64,000 bases of DNA, taken from positions 3,127,483-3,191,482 of the forward strand of contig JIAB01000001.1 of the NCBI GenBank assembly GCA_000687975.1. Reading direction: 5' to 3'. A program made the position numbers and the translations under genes. The stretch comes from Lachnospiraceae bacterium AC2031. GTDB lineage: Bacteria > Bacillota > Clostridia > Lachnospirales > Lachnospiraceae. The notes beneath the pieces were generated by a model. It did no database searches. It was not told the origin of the DNA and saw only the letters and a list, made by a program, of their open reading frames with translations. Shown here in pieces: positions 31,192 to 39,540 of the stretch (the stretch's first letter is position 1; every line of letters starts with the position of its first letter).

Positions 31192-32421
31192 ATGGGTATG
31201 TATGAAGAGCTCATCGAGCGTGGACTTATCGCTCAGGTGACTGATGAAGAAGGCGTTAGAGATCTTATCAATAATGGTAAGGCTACATTCTATATAGGCT
31301 TTGACCCTACAGCCGATTCACTTCATGTTGGACATTTTATGGCTCTTTGCCTGATGAAGAGACTTCAGATGGCTGGTAACAGACCAATCGCTCTTGTTGG
31401 TGGTGGTACTGGTATGATCGGCGATCCTACAGGTAGAACAGATCTTCGTAAGATGATGACTACTGAGATGATCGATCATAACTGCGAATGCTTTAAGAAG
31501 CAGATGAGCCGTTTCATCGAGTTTGGTGAAGGCAAGGCTAAGATGGTTAATAATGCTGACTGGCTTAGAGACCTTAATTATATTGAATTTATCCGTGACA
31601 TCGGTTCGATGTTCAAGGTAAATAATATGCTCCGTGCTGAGTGCTATAAGCAGAGACTTGCAAGTGACGAGGGTCTTACATTCCTTGAGTTTAATTACAT
31701 GCTTATGCAGAGTTATGACTTCCTGAAGCTCTATGAGGATTACGGATGTAATCTTCAGTTTGGTGGAGACGATCAGTGGTCAAATATGCTTGGTGGACGT
31801 GAGCTTATACGTAGAAAGCTGGGCAAGGAAGATGCTCAGGCTATGACAATCACCCTGCTTCTTAATTCTGAGGGTAAGAAGATGGGTAAGACAGCTGGCG
31901 GTGCTGTATGGCTTGATCCTGAAAAGACAACACCATATGATTTCTACCAGTACTGGAGAAATGTTGATGACGCTGATGTTATCAACTGCATTAAGATGCT
32001 TACATTCCTGCCTATGGAAGAGATTCGTGAGATGGCTAAGTGGGAAGGTGCTGAGCTTAACAAGGCTAAGGAAATTCTTGCATATCATCTTACTGAGCTT
32101 GTTCATGGTAAGGAAGAGGCTGACAAGGCTGATACAGCTGCTAAGTCAATCTTTGGCGGCGGCGGATCAGAAAACATGCCTGAAACTGCACTTGAAGATG
32201 GGGACTTCAAGGAAGATGGAACCATCGATCTTATTAGCATCTTAGTTAAGGCTGGTTTAGTTAGTTCACGTGGCGAGGGACGCCGCGCTATTGAACAGAA
32301 CGGTGTTGCTGTAAATGGGGATAAGGTAACAGACGTTTTCGCAAGCTACACAAAGGAAACATTTAATGATGAATTTGTTGTAAGACGAGGAAAGAAGAAC
32401 TTCCGTAAGATCGTCTTGTAG
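31192..32421 (+). CDS. tyrS: tyrosine--tRNA ligase
   Basis: ATG 31192 is eight bases after TTGGAGG, which rules out the longer TTG frame. The 409-residue product has the class I HIGH-like motif HVGHF near residue 45 and the KMSKS-like KMGKT near 230. The tyrosine-binding region YDFLKLYEDYGCNLQFGGDDQWSNM lies between them. A C-terminal S4 RNA-binding domain (SSRGEGRRAIEQNGVAVNGDKV) completes the usual length. It charges tRNA-Tyr in the cytoplasm. A family B repeat follows 12 bases after the stop. Confidence 0.97.
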   Translation: MGMYEELIERGLIAQVTDEEGVRDLINNGKATFYIGFDPTADSLHVGHFMALCLMKRLQMAGNRPIALVGGGTGMIGDPTGRTDLRKMMTTEMIDHNCECFKKQMSRFIEFGEGKAKMVNNADWLRDLNYIEFIRDIGSMFKVNNMLRAECYKQRLASDEGLTFLEFNYMLMQSYDFLKLYEDYGCNLQFGGDDQWSNMLGGRELIRRKLGKEDAQAMTITLLLNSEGKKMGKTAGGAVWLDPEKTTPYDFYQYWRNVDDADVINCIKMLTFLPMEEIREMAKWEGAELNKAKEILAYHLTELVHGKEEADKADTAAKSIFGGGGSENMPETALEDGDFKEDGTIDLISILVKAGLVSSRGEGRRAIEQNGVAVNGDKVTDVFASYTKETFNDEFVVRRGKKNFRKIVL

Positions 32422-32433
32422 TTTACATAACTT

Positions 32434-32462
32434 CGTGCAACGGGGTCCGTCCCCACTGCACC
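32434..32462 (+). repeat. family B single repeat unit
   Basis: GTGCAACGGGGTCCGTCCCC followed by ACTGCAC forms a hairpin directly after tyrS. There is no T-run; the unit runs into the ribosome binding site region of the next gene. Confidence 0.78.
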
Positions 32463-32481
32463 AAAAGGGGGTTAACAAAAT

Positions 32482-33684
32482 ATGGGGTCAATTGTAGATA
32501 AAGGCAAGGACCTTGCTGGTAAGCATCTCGAGAAGCTTAGCAGTACTATCAAGAATCGTAAAAATGGGGATTACGAGTTCACTGGCCTTTCTGATAAGAA
32601 GATCAATGTAGAGAAGGAACTCAATCTCTATACAAGAGAAGGACAGTTCTATGTTCTTCTTGCTGATGCTGATTCAGATGAAAGGGTTATGATCGAGAGA
32701 ATGATCGATCAAACTGGCTGCTTTATTACATCTGTTTCTAGTGGTATTGAATGCCTGGATGCAGTCAGCAAAGATAAGTATGATCTTATAATCCTTGGCC
32801 GTAATATGCCTAGAATGGACGGCGTTCAGACACTTAATAATATTAAGAATAATAGTGCTAACCGTTCCAAGGATGCAAAGATATATGTTGTTCTCGAGGA
32901 GAAGAGCGATGAGCCTGATATCTTTTTCGAGAACGCTGGCTTTAACGGTATAATCCGTAAGCCGATTGATAGAACTATATTACAGAATATTATCATTTCA
33001 CTTGTTCCGAAGAAAATGCTTCCAGATGATGAAGAACTTATTGAGGATATCAAGTCAAATGCAAGAGACGCCGAAGCTCTTAAAAGCAGCGGTATAAGAC
33101 TCCTGACAGCCCTTTCGGAAAATTATAAGGGCGATATGGAGGAGTATAAGAAAGAGGCTGGTCAGTTTGTAGATGATTATGAGGTGATCAGCTCAGATAT
33201 GATAGATGCCCTATATTCGGGTAAGAATTCTGAGTATATGGAATTTGCCCGTAATATGAGAGAGGCATCTAGAAAACTTGGTGCTATGCACCTTTGTGAC
33301 TGCTTCGATGATCACGTAAATATGGCTAAGGAAGATAACCTTGATGTGGCAGAGTCCAACTGGCGTTATCTGACAGGAGAGTGGGAAACAGTTGTTTCAG
33401 GACTTGCTGCATGGCTTGGAAAATCCAGTGTTGCTCTTGCATCCACTGAAATCCTGGCAACAAATACCAACGGTATTAAACTCCCATCTTCGGATATTGT
33501 ATCTCGTATTGATGAGATACTTGGTAACCTTGAGGATAATGATAAGGAGACAGCTATTAAGAACTGTGAGAAACTTGCAGCTTATGAACTGGATCCGGAT
33601 ATCAGACTGAAAGTAGACAGAGTCATCAAAGCATTTGATAAAGACAAGGTGAATACTGCCGTAGATATACTTCGCAGTATCTAA
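32482..33684 (+). CDS. receiver/Hpt-like protein lacking both phospho-residues
   Basis: The 400-residue product has an N-terminal helical part and a receiver-like domain at about residues 55-175. The acidic pair (LLADADSDE) and Lys (IIRKPID) are kept. The phospho-acceptor Asp is replaced by Gly106 in ILGRNMPRMDG, where CheY-like proteins have SDWNMPNMDG. A C-terminal helical domain contains ARNMREASRKLGA, which aligns with the Hpt motif AHxLKGxxxxLGA but has Arg257 at the His position. It may be a phospho-independent scaffold or regulator. The ATG follows AAAAGGGGG. Confidence 0.72.
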   Translation: MGSIVDKGKDLAGKHLEKLSSTIKNRKNGDYEFTGLSDKKINVEKELNLYTREGQFYVLLADADSDERVMIERMIDQTGCFITSVSSGIECLDAVSKDKYDLIILGRNMPRMDGVQTLNNIKNNSANRSKDAKIYVVLEEKSDEPDIFFENAGFNGIIRKPIDRTILQNIIISLVPKKMLPDDEELIEDIKSNARDAEALKSSGIRLLTALSENYKGDMEEYKKEAGQFVDDYEVISSDMIDALYSGKNSEYMEFARNMREASRKLGAMHLCDCFDDHVNMAKEDNLDVAESNWRYLTGEWETVVSGLAAWLGKSSVALASTEILATNTNGIKLPSSDIVSRIDEILGNLEDNDKETAIKNCEKLAAYELDPDIRLKVDRVIKAFDKDKVNTAVDILRSI

Positions 33685-33725
33685 CATATTGTTTAAATAA
33701 TTATTTGAAGACTATCCTGATAGAT

Positions 33726-34085
33726 TTATTTATCAGGATTCTCTTCGTCTTTATGGGAAGAATTATTTTTGGGACTCTTTTTGTTTTTGGACTTTGTCTT
33801 TTTAGTATCTTCATTGATGCTGTTTATAGGCAGGTTTAGTTTAAACTGAGTCTGTTCGGTTAACATTTCTTCTGGCATATGCTTCAGGATGTATAAAAAG
33901 AGGTCGTAATCATATATGTCAGAAAGGATTGCGATTATTTCCACTGTTGGCTGCACATAGCCGCATTCAAGACGGTTATAAGCCTGTCTGGACATGTGAA
34001 GTAATTCGGCAATTTCTTGCTGAGTGAGTTTATTTTCCTTTCGGAGTTGTCTGAGAAGACCTCCCATAAAGATTTTTGTTTGCAT
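33726..34085 (-). CDS. XRE family helix-turn-helix regulator
   Basis: This is the only minus-strand gene I accept. Its 119-residue product begins with an XRE-type helix-turn-helix (LRQLRKENKLTQQEIAELLHMSRQAYNRLECGYVQPTVE) in residues 10-55, followed by a helical section and a Lys/Asn/Glu-rich tail. On the minus strand the ATG is preceded by AAAGGAGC, a good site. It is divergent from thyA, and the spacer between them holds a palindrome that may be its operator. Confidence 0.85.
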   Translation of the reverse strand: MQTKIFMGGLLRQLRKENKLTQQEIAELLHMSRQAYNRLECGYVQPTVEIIAILSDIYDYDLFLYILKHMPEEMLTEQTQFKLNLPINSINEDTKKTKSKNKKSPKNNSSHKDEENPDK

Positions 34086-34145
34086 ATTATGCTCCTTTCG
34101 AATTAGATATCATTTGTCTTTTGCGACTATAATGTGTGACATTAA

Positions 34146-34164
34146 ATGCTCACAAACTGAGCAT
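34146..34164. promoter_or_regulatory. candidate operator between the XRE gene and thyA
   Basis: ATGCTCA (34146-34152) and TGAGCAT (34158-34164) form a perfect inverted repeat with a five-base spacer. A second inverted pair, GTGCAT and ATGCAC, lies about 20-40 bases further on. The position between two divergent genes fits an operator, but binding is not proven. Confidence 0.5.
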
Positions 34165-34253
34165 AAAATAATCTGGGAGCAGTGCATAAAAATGAGTCTC
34201 AAATGCACACTTTTGTGCTTTTCTTGTAAATACATGTTGAAAAGGGGGTAAGT

Positions 34254-35084
34254 ATGAGTAAGGCTGATGAAATATTTATAAATATGTGTAACGATATTCT
34301 GACCAACGGAGTAAGCACTGAGGGAGAAAAAGTTCGTCCTAAATGGGATGACGGAACTTTCGCTTACACGATTAAGAAATTCGGGGTCGTAAATCGTTAC
34401 AATCTTCAGGAAGAATTTCCTGCGATCACACTTCGTAAGACTTATATAAAATCTGCTATCGATGAGATTCTCTGGATCTGGCAGAAGAAGTCTAACAACA
34501 TCAATGATCTTAACAGCTCAATCTGGGATGAATGGGCTGATGAGTCTGGTTCCATCGGCAAGGCTTATGGTTACCAGCTTGGTGTAAAGCATAAATACAA
34601 AGAGGGTGAGTTCGATCAGGTGGACAGAGTGCTTTTTGACCTGAAAGAGAACCCATATTCACGTCGAATCATGACTAATATCTATGTTCATCAGGATCTT
34701 CACGAGATGAACTTATATCCATGTGCATATAGCATGACATTTAATGTTACAGGGGACAAGCTAAATGCAATCTTAAATCAACGTTCTCAAGATGTGCTAG
34801 CTGCTGGCAACTGGAACGTGGTACAGTATGCGGCACTTCTTATGATGATCGCTCAGGTTTCTGGCTTCAAACCAGGAGAACTTGTGCATGTGATCTCAGA
34901 TTGTCATATCTATGATAAACATATTCCTATCGTAAAAGAATTAATACAGCGTGAGACATATCCGGCTCCAAAGGTTACACTGAATCCAGATGTAAAGAAT
35001 TTCTACGACTTCAAGGTAGAAGACTTCACTATTGAAGACTACGTAACTGGTCCACAGATAAAAAATATTCCAATCGCAGTATAA
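34254..35084 (+). CDS. thyA: thymidylate synthase
   Basis: The 276-residue product is a ThyA-type enzyme that methylates dUMP to dTMP with methylene-tetrahydrofolate. The catalytic cysteine is in LYPCAYSMTFNV near residue 160. NQRSQDVLAAGNWNVVQYA and HIYDKHIPIVKEL are the usual nucleotide- and folate-binding stretches. The ATG follows AAAAGGGGGTAAG. folA follows after a short repeat, which gives the common thyA-folA order. Confidence 0.96.
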   Translation: MSKADEIFINMCNDILTNGVSTEGEKVRPKWDDGTFAYTIKKFGVVNRYNLQEEFPAITLRKTYIKSAIDEILWIWQKKSNNINDLNSSIWDEWADESGSIGKAYGYQLGVKHKYKEGEFDQVDRVLFDLKENPYSRRIMTNIYVHQDLHEMNLYPCAYSMTFNVTGDKLNAILNQRSQDVLAAGNWNVVQYAALLMMIAQVSGFKPGELVHVISDCHIYDKHIPIVKELIQRETYPAPKVTLNPDVKNFYDFKVEDFTIEDYVTGPQIKNIPIAV

Positions 35085-35085
35085 C

Positions 35086-35114
35086 CTGCCAGTGGGGACG
35101 GTTCTCGTTGGCAG
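35086..35114 (+). repeat. family A palindromic repeat between thyA and folA
   Basis: CTGCCA (35086-35091) and TGGCAG (35109-35114) enclose GTGGGGACGGTTCTCGT. It starts one base after the thyA stop codon and ends just before the folA ribosome binding site. Confidence 0.78.
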
Positions 35115-35132
35115 ATTTTAAGAGGTAAATAT

Positions 35133-35645
35133 ATGAAATTAATTGCAGCAGTAGATAAAAACTGGGCTATCGGACATAAAGACAGCCTTCTTGTAAGCAT
35201 TCCTGAGGATCAGAAGAGATTCCGTTCGATTACGACTGGTCATACAGTTGTTCTTGGAAGAAAGACTCTTGCGGGCTTTCCAAATGGCCTTCCGCTGAAG
35301 AACAGGACTAACATCATTCTTTCGGCTAATCCTGAATTTAGCGTTCGAGGCGATAATGCTTATATTGTACGTTCTGAACAGGAGCTTTTTACAAAGCTTA
35401 AAGAACTGGATTCTGACGATGTTTATATAATTGGTGGTGGTACACTTTACAAGATGATGGAGCCTTACTGTGACGAGGCTATAATCACATATCTGGATTA
35501 TTCTTACCAGGCGGATACGTATTTTCCTAACCTGGATGAGATGGATAAATGGGAGATGGTGGAAGAGAGCGAGGAACAGACCTATTTCAGCCTTGAGTTT
35601 TACTACAGAACCTACAAGAATAGGGCGGTTAAGCCACTTCCATAA
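35133..35645 (+). CDS. folA: dihydrofolate reductase
   Basis: The 170-residue product has the DHFR landmarks: LIAAVDKNWAIGHKDSLLVSIPED at the start, TTGHTVVLGRKT with the NADPH-binding Gly-Arg-Lys, and VYIIGGGTLYKMM near residue 105. It regenerates tetrahydrofolate after the thymidylate synthase reaction. ATG 35133 follows AGAGGT. It is probably in one transcript with thyA. Confidence 0.95.
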   Translation: MKLIAAVDKNWAIGHKDSLLVSIPEDQKRFRSITTGHTVVLGRKTLAGFPNGLPLKNRTNIILSANPEFSVRGDNAYIVRSEQELFTKLKELDSDDVYIIGGGTLYKMMEPYCDEAIITYLDYSYQADTYFPNLDEMDKWEMVEESEEQTYFSLEFYYRTYKNRAVKPLP

Positions 35646-35702
35646 CATAAACCTTAAAATAATAAAAACTAGTAATTAAAACTTTTTTTTATGGGGCAAA
35701 AA

Positions 35703-35711
35703 TGGTATAAT
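35703..35711 (+). promoter_or_regulatory. extended -10 promoter of the YbjQ-like gene
   Basis: TGGTATAAT at 35703-35711 is a full extended -10 element. There is no good -35 hexamer, only a T-run, which is acceptable for extended -10 promoters. The start would be near 35718, ahead of the cytoskeletal-like cluster. Confidence 0.6.
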
Positions 35712-35760
35712 AAACTGTACTGTAAATTACTAATTTAATTTCAACTGGGGAGGTAACATA

Positions 35761-36864
35761 GTGGCAGAAAACATGATGATTACCACTGCTTCAGGCTTCG
35801 AGGGGTACGGAGTTACGGAGTATCTAGGATTTGTATCAAGTCAGGCAATCCTGGGATCGAATTTTATTTCAGGTATTGCAGCAAATGTGGCTGATGTAGC
35901 CAGAAAGGATACTGCAAAACTCGAACAGTGTCGTGAGGATGCGGAGCAGCAACTTATTAAGGCGGCAAAGAGAAAAGGGGCAAATGCAATCATAGGCATG
36001 AATATGGTCTACGCGCCATTTGAGGCTGGTTCATTTGGAATCATAGTATCTGGTACCGCGGTAAAGGTTACAAAACATATTATTGTAAGTGATGAGCTTC
36101 ACAAAGAGCTCTATGTAACAAATTATTATAATCGTCTTATTCCTAGACCTGTTAAGGTTGTTCTGGATGGCGATTCCAATTCCATCAACATGAAGATAGT
36201 TTGCTATAACTACAATCATGATGATATTCAGGCTCTTAGAGCTGATGTGGAATTTACAAATCTCTATGATGAGAGACTTGTTATCAAGAATGTTGATTTC
36301 GTCTTTAGTGAGAATATTAATCAGTCAGTTATTGTTTCTGATTATGTGCTCAGCAAGATTAAGTCAACAGATCTGCAGCTTCTCAAGGATGCTAAGCTTA
36401 TCCTTACGAAGTATGCGACACCAAGAGGCATTTATGCATGCAACGATCAGCCGATAAATGTCACGCTCAGCACAAGGCGTCTCGAAACACTTAAGGCAAA
36501 GCGTGGTATCGATGCTGTAGAAAAGTATAAGAGCGACGGAATGATCTGGACTTGTAACTGTGGTCATGTCAATGAGGCTGGCTCTGAGGAATGTACCGTT
36601 TGTGGACGTAAGCAGATGGATATCATGACAAAGGCAACCTTCAACTATGAAGAGATGATCGACCGCATGAAAGAAAAAGATCATGTTGTAGAAATCAAGG
36701 ATGTACTTATGCAGTACATTAAGGAAATCGATTCTAGTATGAGACTCGAGCTTCTCGAGATCATGGAATCAGGTCTCCAGTATGAAAAGACTAGAGGTAA
36801 CATGAAAGAAACTGTTATCGAGAAAGTCGAAAAAGTCTTCGAAGATGCATCTATCGAAGAATAA
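35761..36864 (+). CDS. YbjQ-type domain protein with C-terminal zinc ribbon
   Basis: The gene starts with GTG at 35761 behind GGGGAGGTAACATA. The N-terminal 115 residues match the YbjQ/UPF0145 fold (TTASGFEGYGVTEYLGFVSSQ, AKRKGANAIIGMNM). Residues 115-250 form a beta-rich section without clear homology. A zinc ribbon follows near residue 263 (CNCGHVNEAGSEECTVCG), and a helical end completes the 367 residues. The YbjQ domain forms pentamers in solved structures; its role is unknown. The gene is 23 bases ahead of the acidic-repeat gene and probably in one operon with it. Confidence 0.78.
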   Translation: MAENMMITTASGFEGYGVTEYLGFVSSQAILGSNFISGIAANVADVARKDTAKLEQCREDAEQQLIKAAKRKGANAIIGMNMVYAPFEAGSFGIIVSGTAVKVTKHIIVSDELHKELYVTNYYNRLIPRPVKVVLDGDSNSINMKIVCYNYNHDDIQALRADVEFTNLYDERLVIKNVDFVFSENINQSVIVSDYVLSKIKSTDLQLLKDAKLILTKYATPRGIYACNDQPINVTLSTRRLETLKAKRGIDAVEKYKSDGMIWTCNCGHVNEAGSEECTVCGRKQMDIMTKATFNYEEMIDRMKEKDHVVEIKDVLMQYIKEIDSSMRLELLEIMESGLQYEKTRGNMKETVIEKVEKVFEDASIEE

Positions 36865-36887
36865 AAACTATTAAGAGGTAAAGTATT

Positions 36888-39485
36888 TTGGGTTCCGGAC
36901 TTAGTATGGCCAGTATCAACAAAATAAAGGAACTAGCAGATAAGCATGAGTATAGTCTGGCTGCTCCAATCCTGGATTCGCAGGATCTGGAGTTGTCCTA
37001 TAATCCTCAGTTTTTGAGGCTTTGTGGCGAAATCTATGAAAACGTAGGCAGACTTTCTGAAGCGAGAGCTCTTTATGTAAAGGCTCATTCCATGGCTCCA
37101 GAAGCTACAAGAATCATTTTTTCACTCATGGATTTCTATCTGAAGGTTGGATATTTTGATCTGGCTGAGAGATATTTTGAAGAATATGTGCATTTTAGTA
37201 GTGGAGCTGATAGAGAACTTTCTAATGTCAGATACATTATGAAGAAGGCCATGGCTCCTGATCTTATGGCACTATATGATCTTCTTTTCCCATATTATCG
37301 TGACAATATGGATGAGAAATGGAGCTTTGAGCTTTTACTTCTTACGAAGCTTTTGGATAAGGGCGATATGGATATTATCGCTTCGGACTATAAAGCAACA
37401 TTTAAAACTAGTGCATATCTTCATTTGATTGATGATGTATTAGATAATAAAGCGGCTGCTTGGGATAATTTCTTTGTTTATGCTGAAGAGCCTGTTAAGG
37501 ATGATAAGCCTGAAGAAGAAGCTATTCGTGTTTATGAGCAGGAACAGCTTGAAAAAGATTATAAGATGATCAATCCAGAGACCGAAGAAGAGGCTGTAAT
37601 TACTTCTATGGTTTCTGATGAAGAAAATGATCCATCACCTAAAATTGGTGTTGATGGCGTTGAAAAAGGAATTAAACGTTTTATTAAGAAGCGTTTTAAG
37701 AAGATTAAAGAAGAAGATGAAAATCCAGAGGCTGAGGATGAGGAGGTTTCTGCTGAATCTGAAGTCACCGAGGGTGAAGAGTCAGATGCTGAAAGTGATG
37801 CTGAAACTACGATTCTTGTTTCAGAAGCTGCTGAAGGAACTGCGGAGACAGAGGCTGAAACATCTGAAAATGATGAGAATGCGGAGCCTTCAGAAGAGTT
37901 ATCTGAAGAAGCAGTTGAGCTTCAAGAGGCTCTGGAGGATATCGATACTTCTGATTTCGTAACTTATGAGTTTGATGATGGTTTTGCTCCTGAATCAGAG
38001 ACCATATCCGGACTTAGTGATATGGATGAAGAGTTCGATGATAGTTCAGAAGAAGTCTTCAATGTATTTAAGGATTTTGCTTTATATCAGGATGAAGTTG
38101 ATAAGGGTGAGGAGTTTATTCCTGAGGAAGAGCCTGAATACGAAGAAGAACTTGAATACGAAGACGAATCTTCATACGAAGAGGAATCTTCTTATGAGGA
38201 TGAGACATCATATGAAGAGGAATCCTCATATGAAAAAGAGTTTACTCCTGAAGTAGAGGAAGATATTCCTGAACTTGAAGAAGAATCTATTGCTGAGGAA
38301 ACAGTAGCTGAAGAACCTGTATATGAGGAGCCAGCAGTTGAGGAACCTGTATATGAGGAGCCAGCAGTTGAGGAACCTGTATGTGAAGAGCCAGTAGCTG
38401 AGGAACCTGTCGCTGAGAGTGCTTCATATGATAAAGAGTATGAGGAAAAACTTGAAGAAGACGAGTTCGTATATGGCGGAAGACAGGTGGAAGAGCCAGT
38501 TGTTGAAGAACCTGTATATGAGGAGCCAGTTGTTGAAGAACCTGTTGCTGAACAGAGTATAGAGGATGAAATCAGTGCAGCAATCAGATCTGCTGTTGAG
38601 AACTATAGACCGGTAGTTGAAGAAACTCCAGTGGTTGAAGAAACTCCAGTGGTTGAAGAAACTCCTGTAGCTGAGGAACCTTCGTATAGTTCGTTTGTTT
38701 CTTCTTATGGTGAACCATCTTATAATGAGCCATCGTATAAAGAGGATGCTTATGAGGAAACATCTGTAGATGAGTTTACTCCAGAGGTTGAAGAAGATAT
38801 TCCTGAATTAGAAGAAGAATCTGTTTTTGAGGAACCTGCATTCAGATCATACGACGCTCCTGCATATGTTTCTGAATCTGAGCAGGAAATCCGTGAACTT
38901 GAGGAAGAAACTGTTGCTGATTTTGTTCCACATGTAGAAGAACCAGCTTACAATACATTTGTTGAACATGTTGCAGAACCTTTCGCAGAGGAAACTGTGG
39001 TTGAGGATGCAATTGTTGAGGAACCAGTTGTAGAAGAGACGGTTGTTGAGGAACCAGTTGTAGAAGAACCAGTTGTAGAAGAACCAGTTGCAGATGATAC
39101 AATCGTAGAAGAACATGTTATTGAAGAATCATTTGCTAGAGAATCGGTTCTTGCTGATTCAATAGTTAATGAACCAATAGTTGAGGAATCAGGATTTGAA
39201 ACTGTTTCTGAGCCGATTGTAGGAACTGCAGAGGAATCTGTTCCAGAGAGTACTGGAAATGAATTGGTTCCAGCTTATATGAAAGCTGATGTTCCATCTA
39301 TAGACTTTGCTAGATTTGGTTCTGACCTTTTCCCAGGTCTTACAAAACAGGAAGTTAAGGTTGAGAACAGATTTAATGAAGTTATTAAGACTGAGAGTGA
39401 GAAACTTGATGAAGGTCTTAAGGAAGAAGAAGCTAAACTTAAGGAAGCTGAAGCGTTGCTTGCTTCCCTGGGTATTAAGTTATAA
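36888..39485 (+). CDS. TPR protein with long acidic Glu/Pro/Val repeat region
   Basis: The start is TTG at 36888 behind AAGAGGTAAAG; ATG 36906 is an alternative. Residues 1-190 form TPR-like helical pairs (LCGEIYENVGRLSEARALYVKA). From about 230 the chain becomes extremely acidic. Between about 420 and 760 it carries tandem EEPVYEEPAV-type units, some repeated identically in the DNA at 38310-38400. The C-terminus is a conserved-looking piece (PSIDFARFGSDLFPGL) and a short coiled coil. No signal or membrane segment is seen. It may be a long flexible scaffold that interacts with the coiled-coil protein encoded next. Confidence 0.72.
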   Translation: MGSGLSMASINKIKELADKHEYSLAAPILDSQDLELSYNPQFLRLCGEIYENVGRLSEARALYVKAHSMAPEATRIIFSLMDFYLKVGYFDLAERYFEEYVHFSSGADRELSNVRYIMKKAMAPDLMALYDLLFPYYRDNMDEKWSFELLLLTKLLDKGDMDIIASDYKATFKTSAYLHLIDDVLDNKAAAWDNFFVYAEEPVKDDKPEEEAIRVYEQEQLEKDYKMINPETEEEAVITSMVSDEENDPSPKIGVDGVEKGIKRFIKKRFKKIKEEDENPEAEDEEVSAESEVTEGEESDAESDAETTILVSEAAEGTAETEAETSENDENAEPSEELSEEAVELQEALEDIDTSDFVTYEFDDGFAPESETISGLSDMDEEFDDSSEEVFNVFKDFALYQDEVDKGEEFIPEEEPEYEEELEYEDESSYEEESSYEDETSYEEESSYEKEFTPEVEEDIPELEEESIAEETVAEEPVYEEPAVEEPVYEEPAVEEPVCEEPVAEEPVAESASYDKEYEEKLEEDEFVYGGRQVEEPVVEEPVYEEPVVEEPVAEQSIEDEISAAIRSAVENYRPVVEETPVVEETPVVEETPVAEEPSYSSFVSSYGEPSYNEPSYKEDAYEETSVDEFTPEVEEDIPELEEESVFEEPAFRSYDAPAYVSESEQEIRELEEETVADFVPHVEEPAYNTFVEHVAEPFAEETVVEDAIVEEPVVEETVVEEPVVEEPVVEEPVADDTIVEEHVIEESFARESVLADSIVNEPIVEESGFETVSEPIVGTAEESVPESTGNELVPAYMKADVPSIDFARFGSDLFPGLTKQEVKVENRFNEVIKTESEKLDEGLKEEEAKLKEAEALLASLGIKL

Positions 39486-39540
39486 TATTTAAATGTGACA
39501 TAATTGAGGTATAGAATTAATGTAAGGAGGTAGTGGCACC

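Noticed and set aside
36031..36219. Antisense and other-frame open frames inside long genes (many, for example here, in 37559-42175 and in 29908-30795)
   Set aside because: They are shadows of strongly biased coding sequence (acidic or Ala/Lys/Glu-rich genes), with implausible compositions and no ribosome binding sites.
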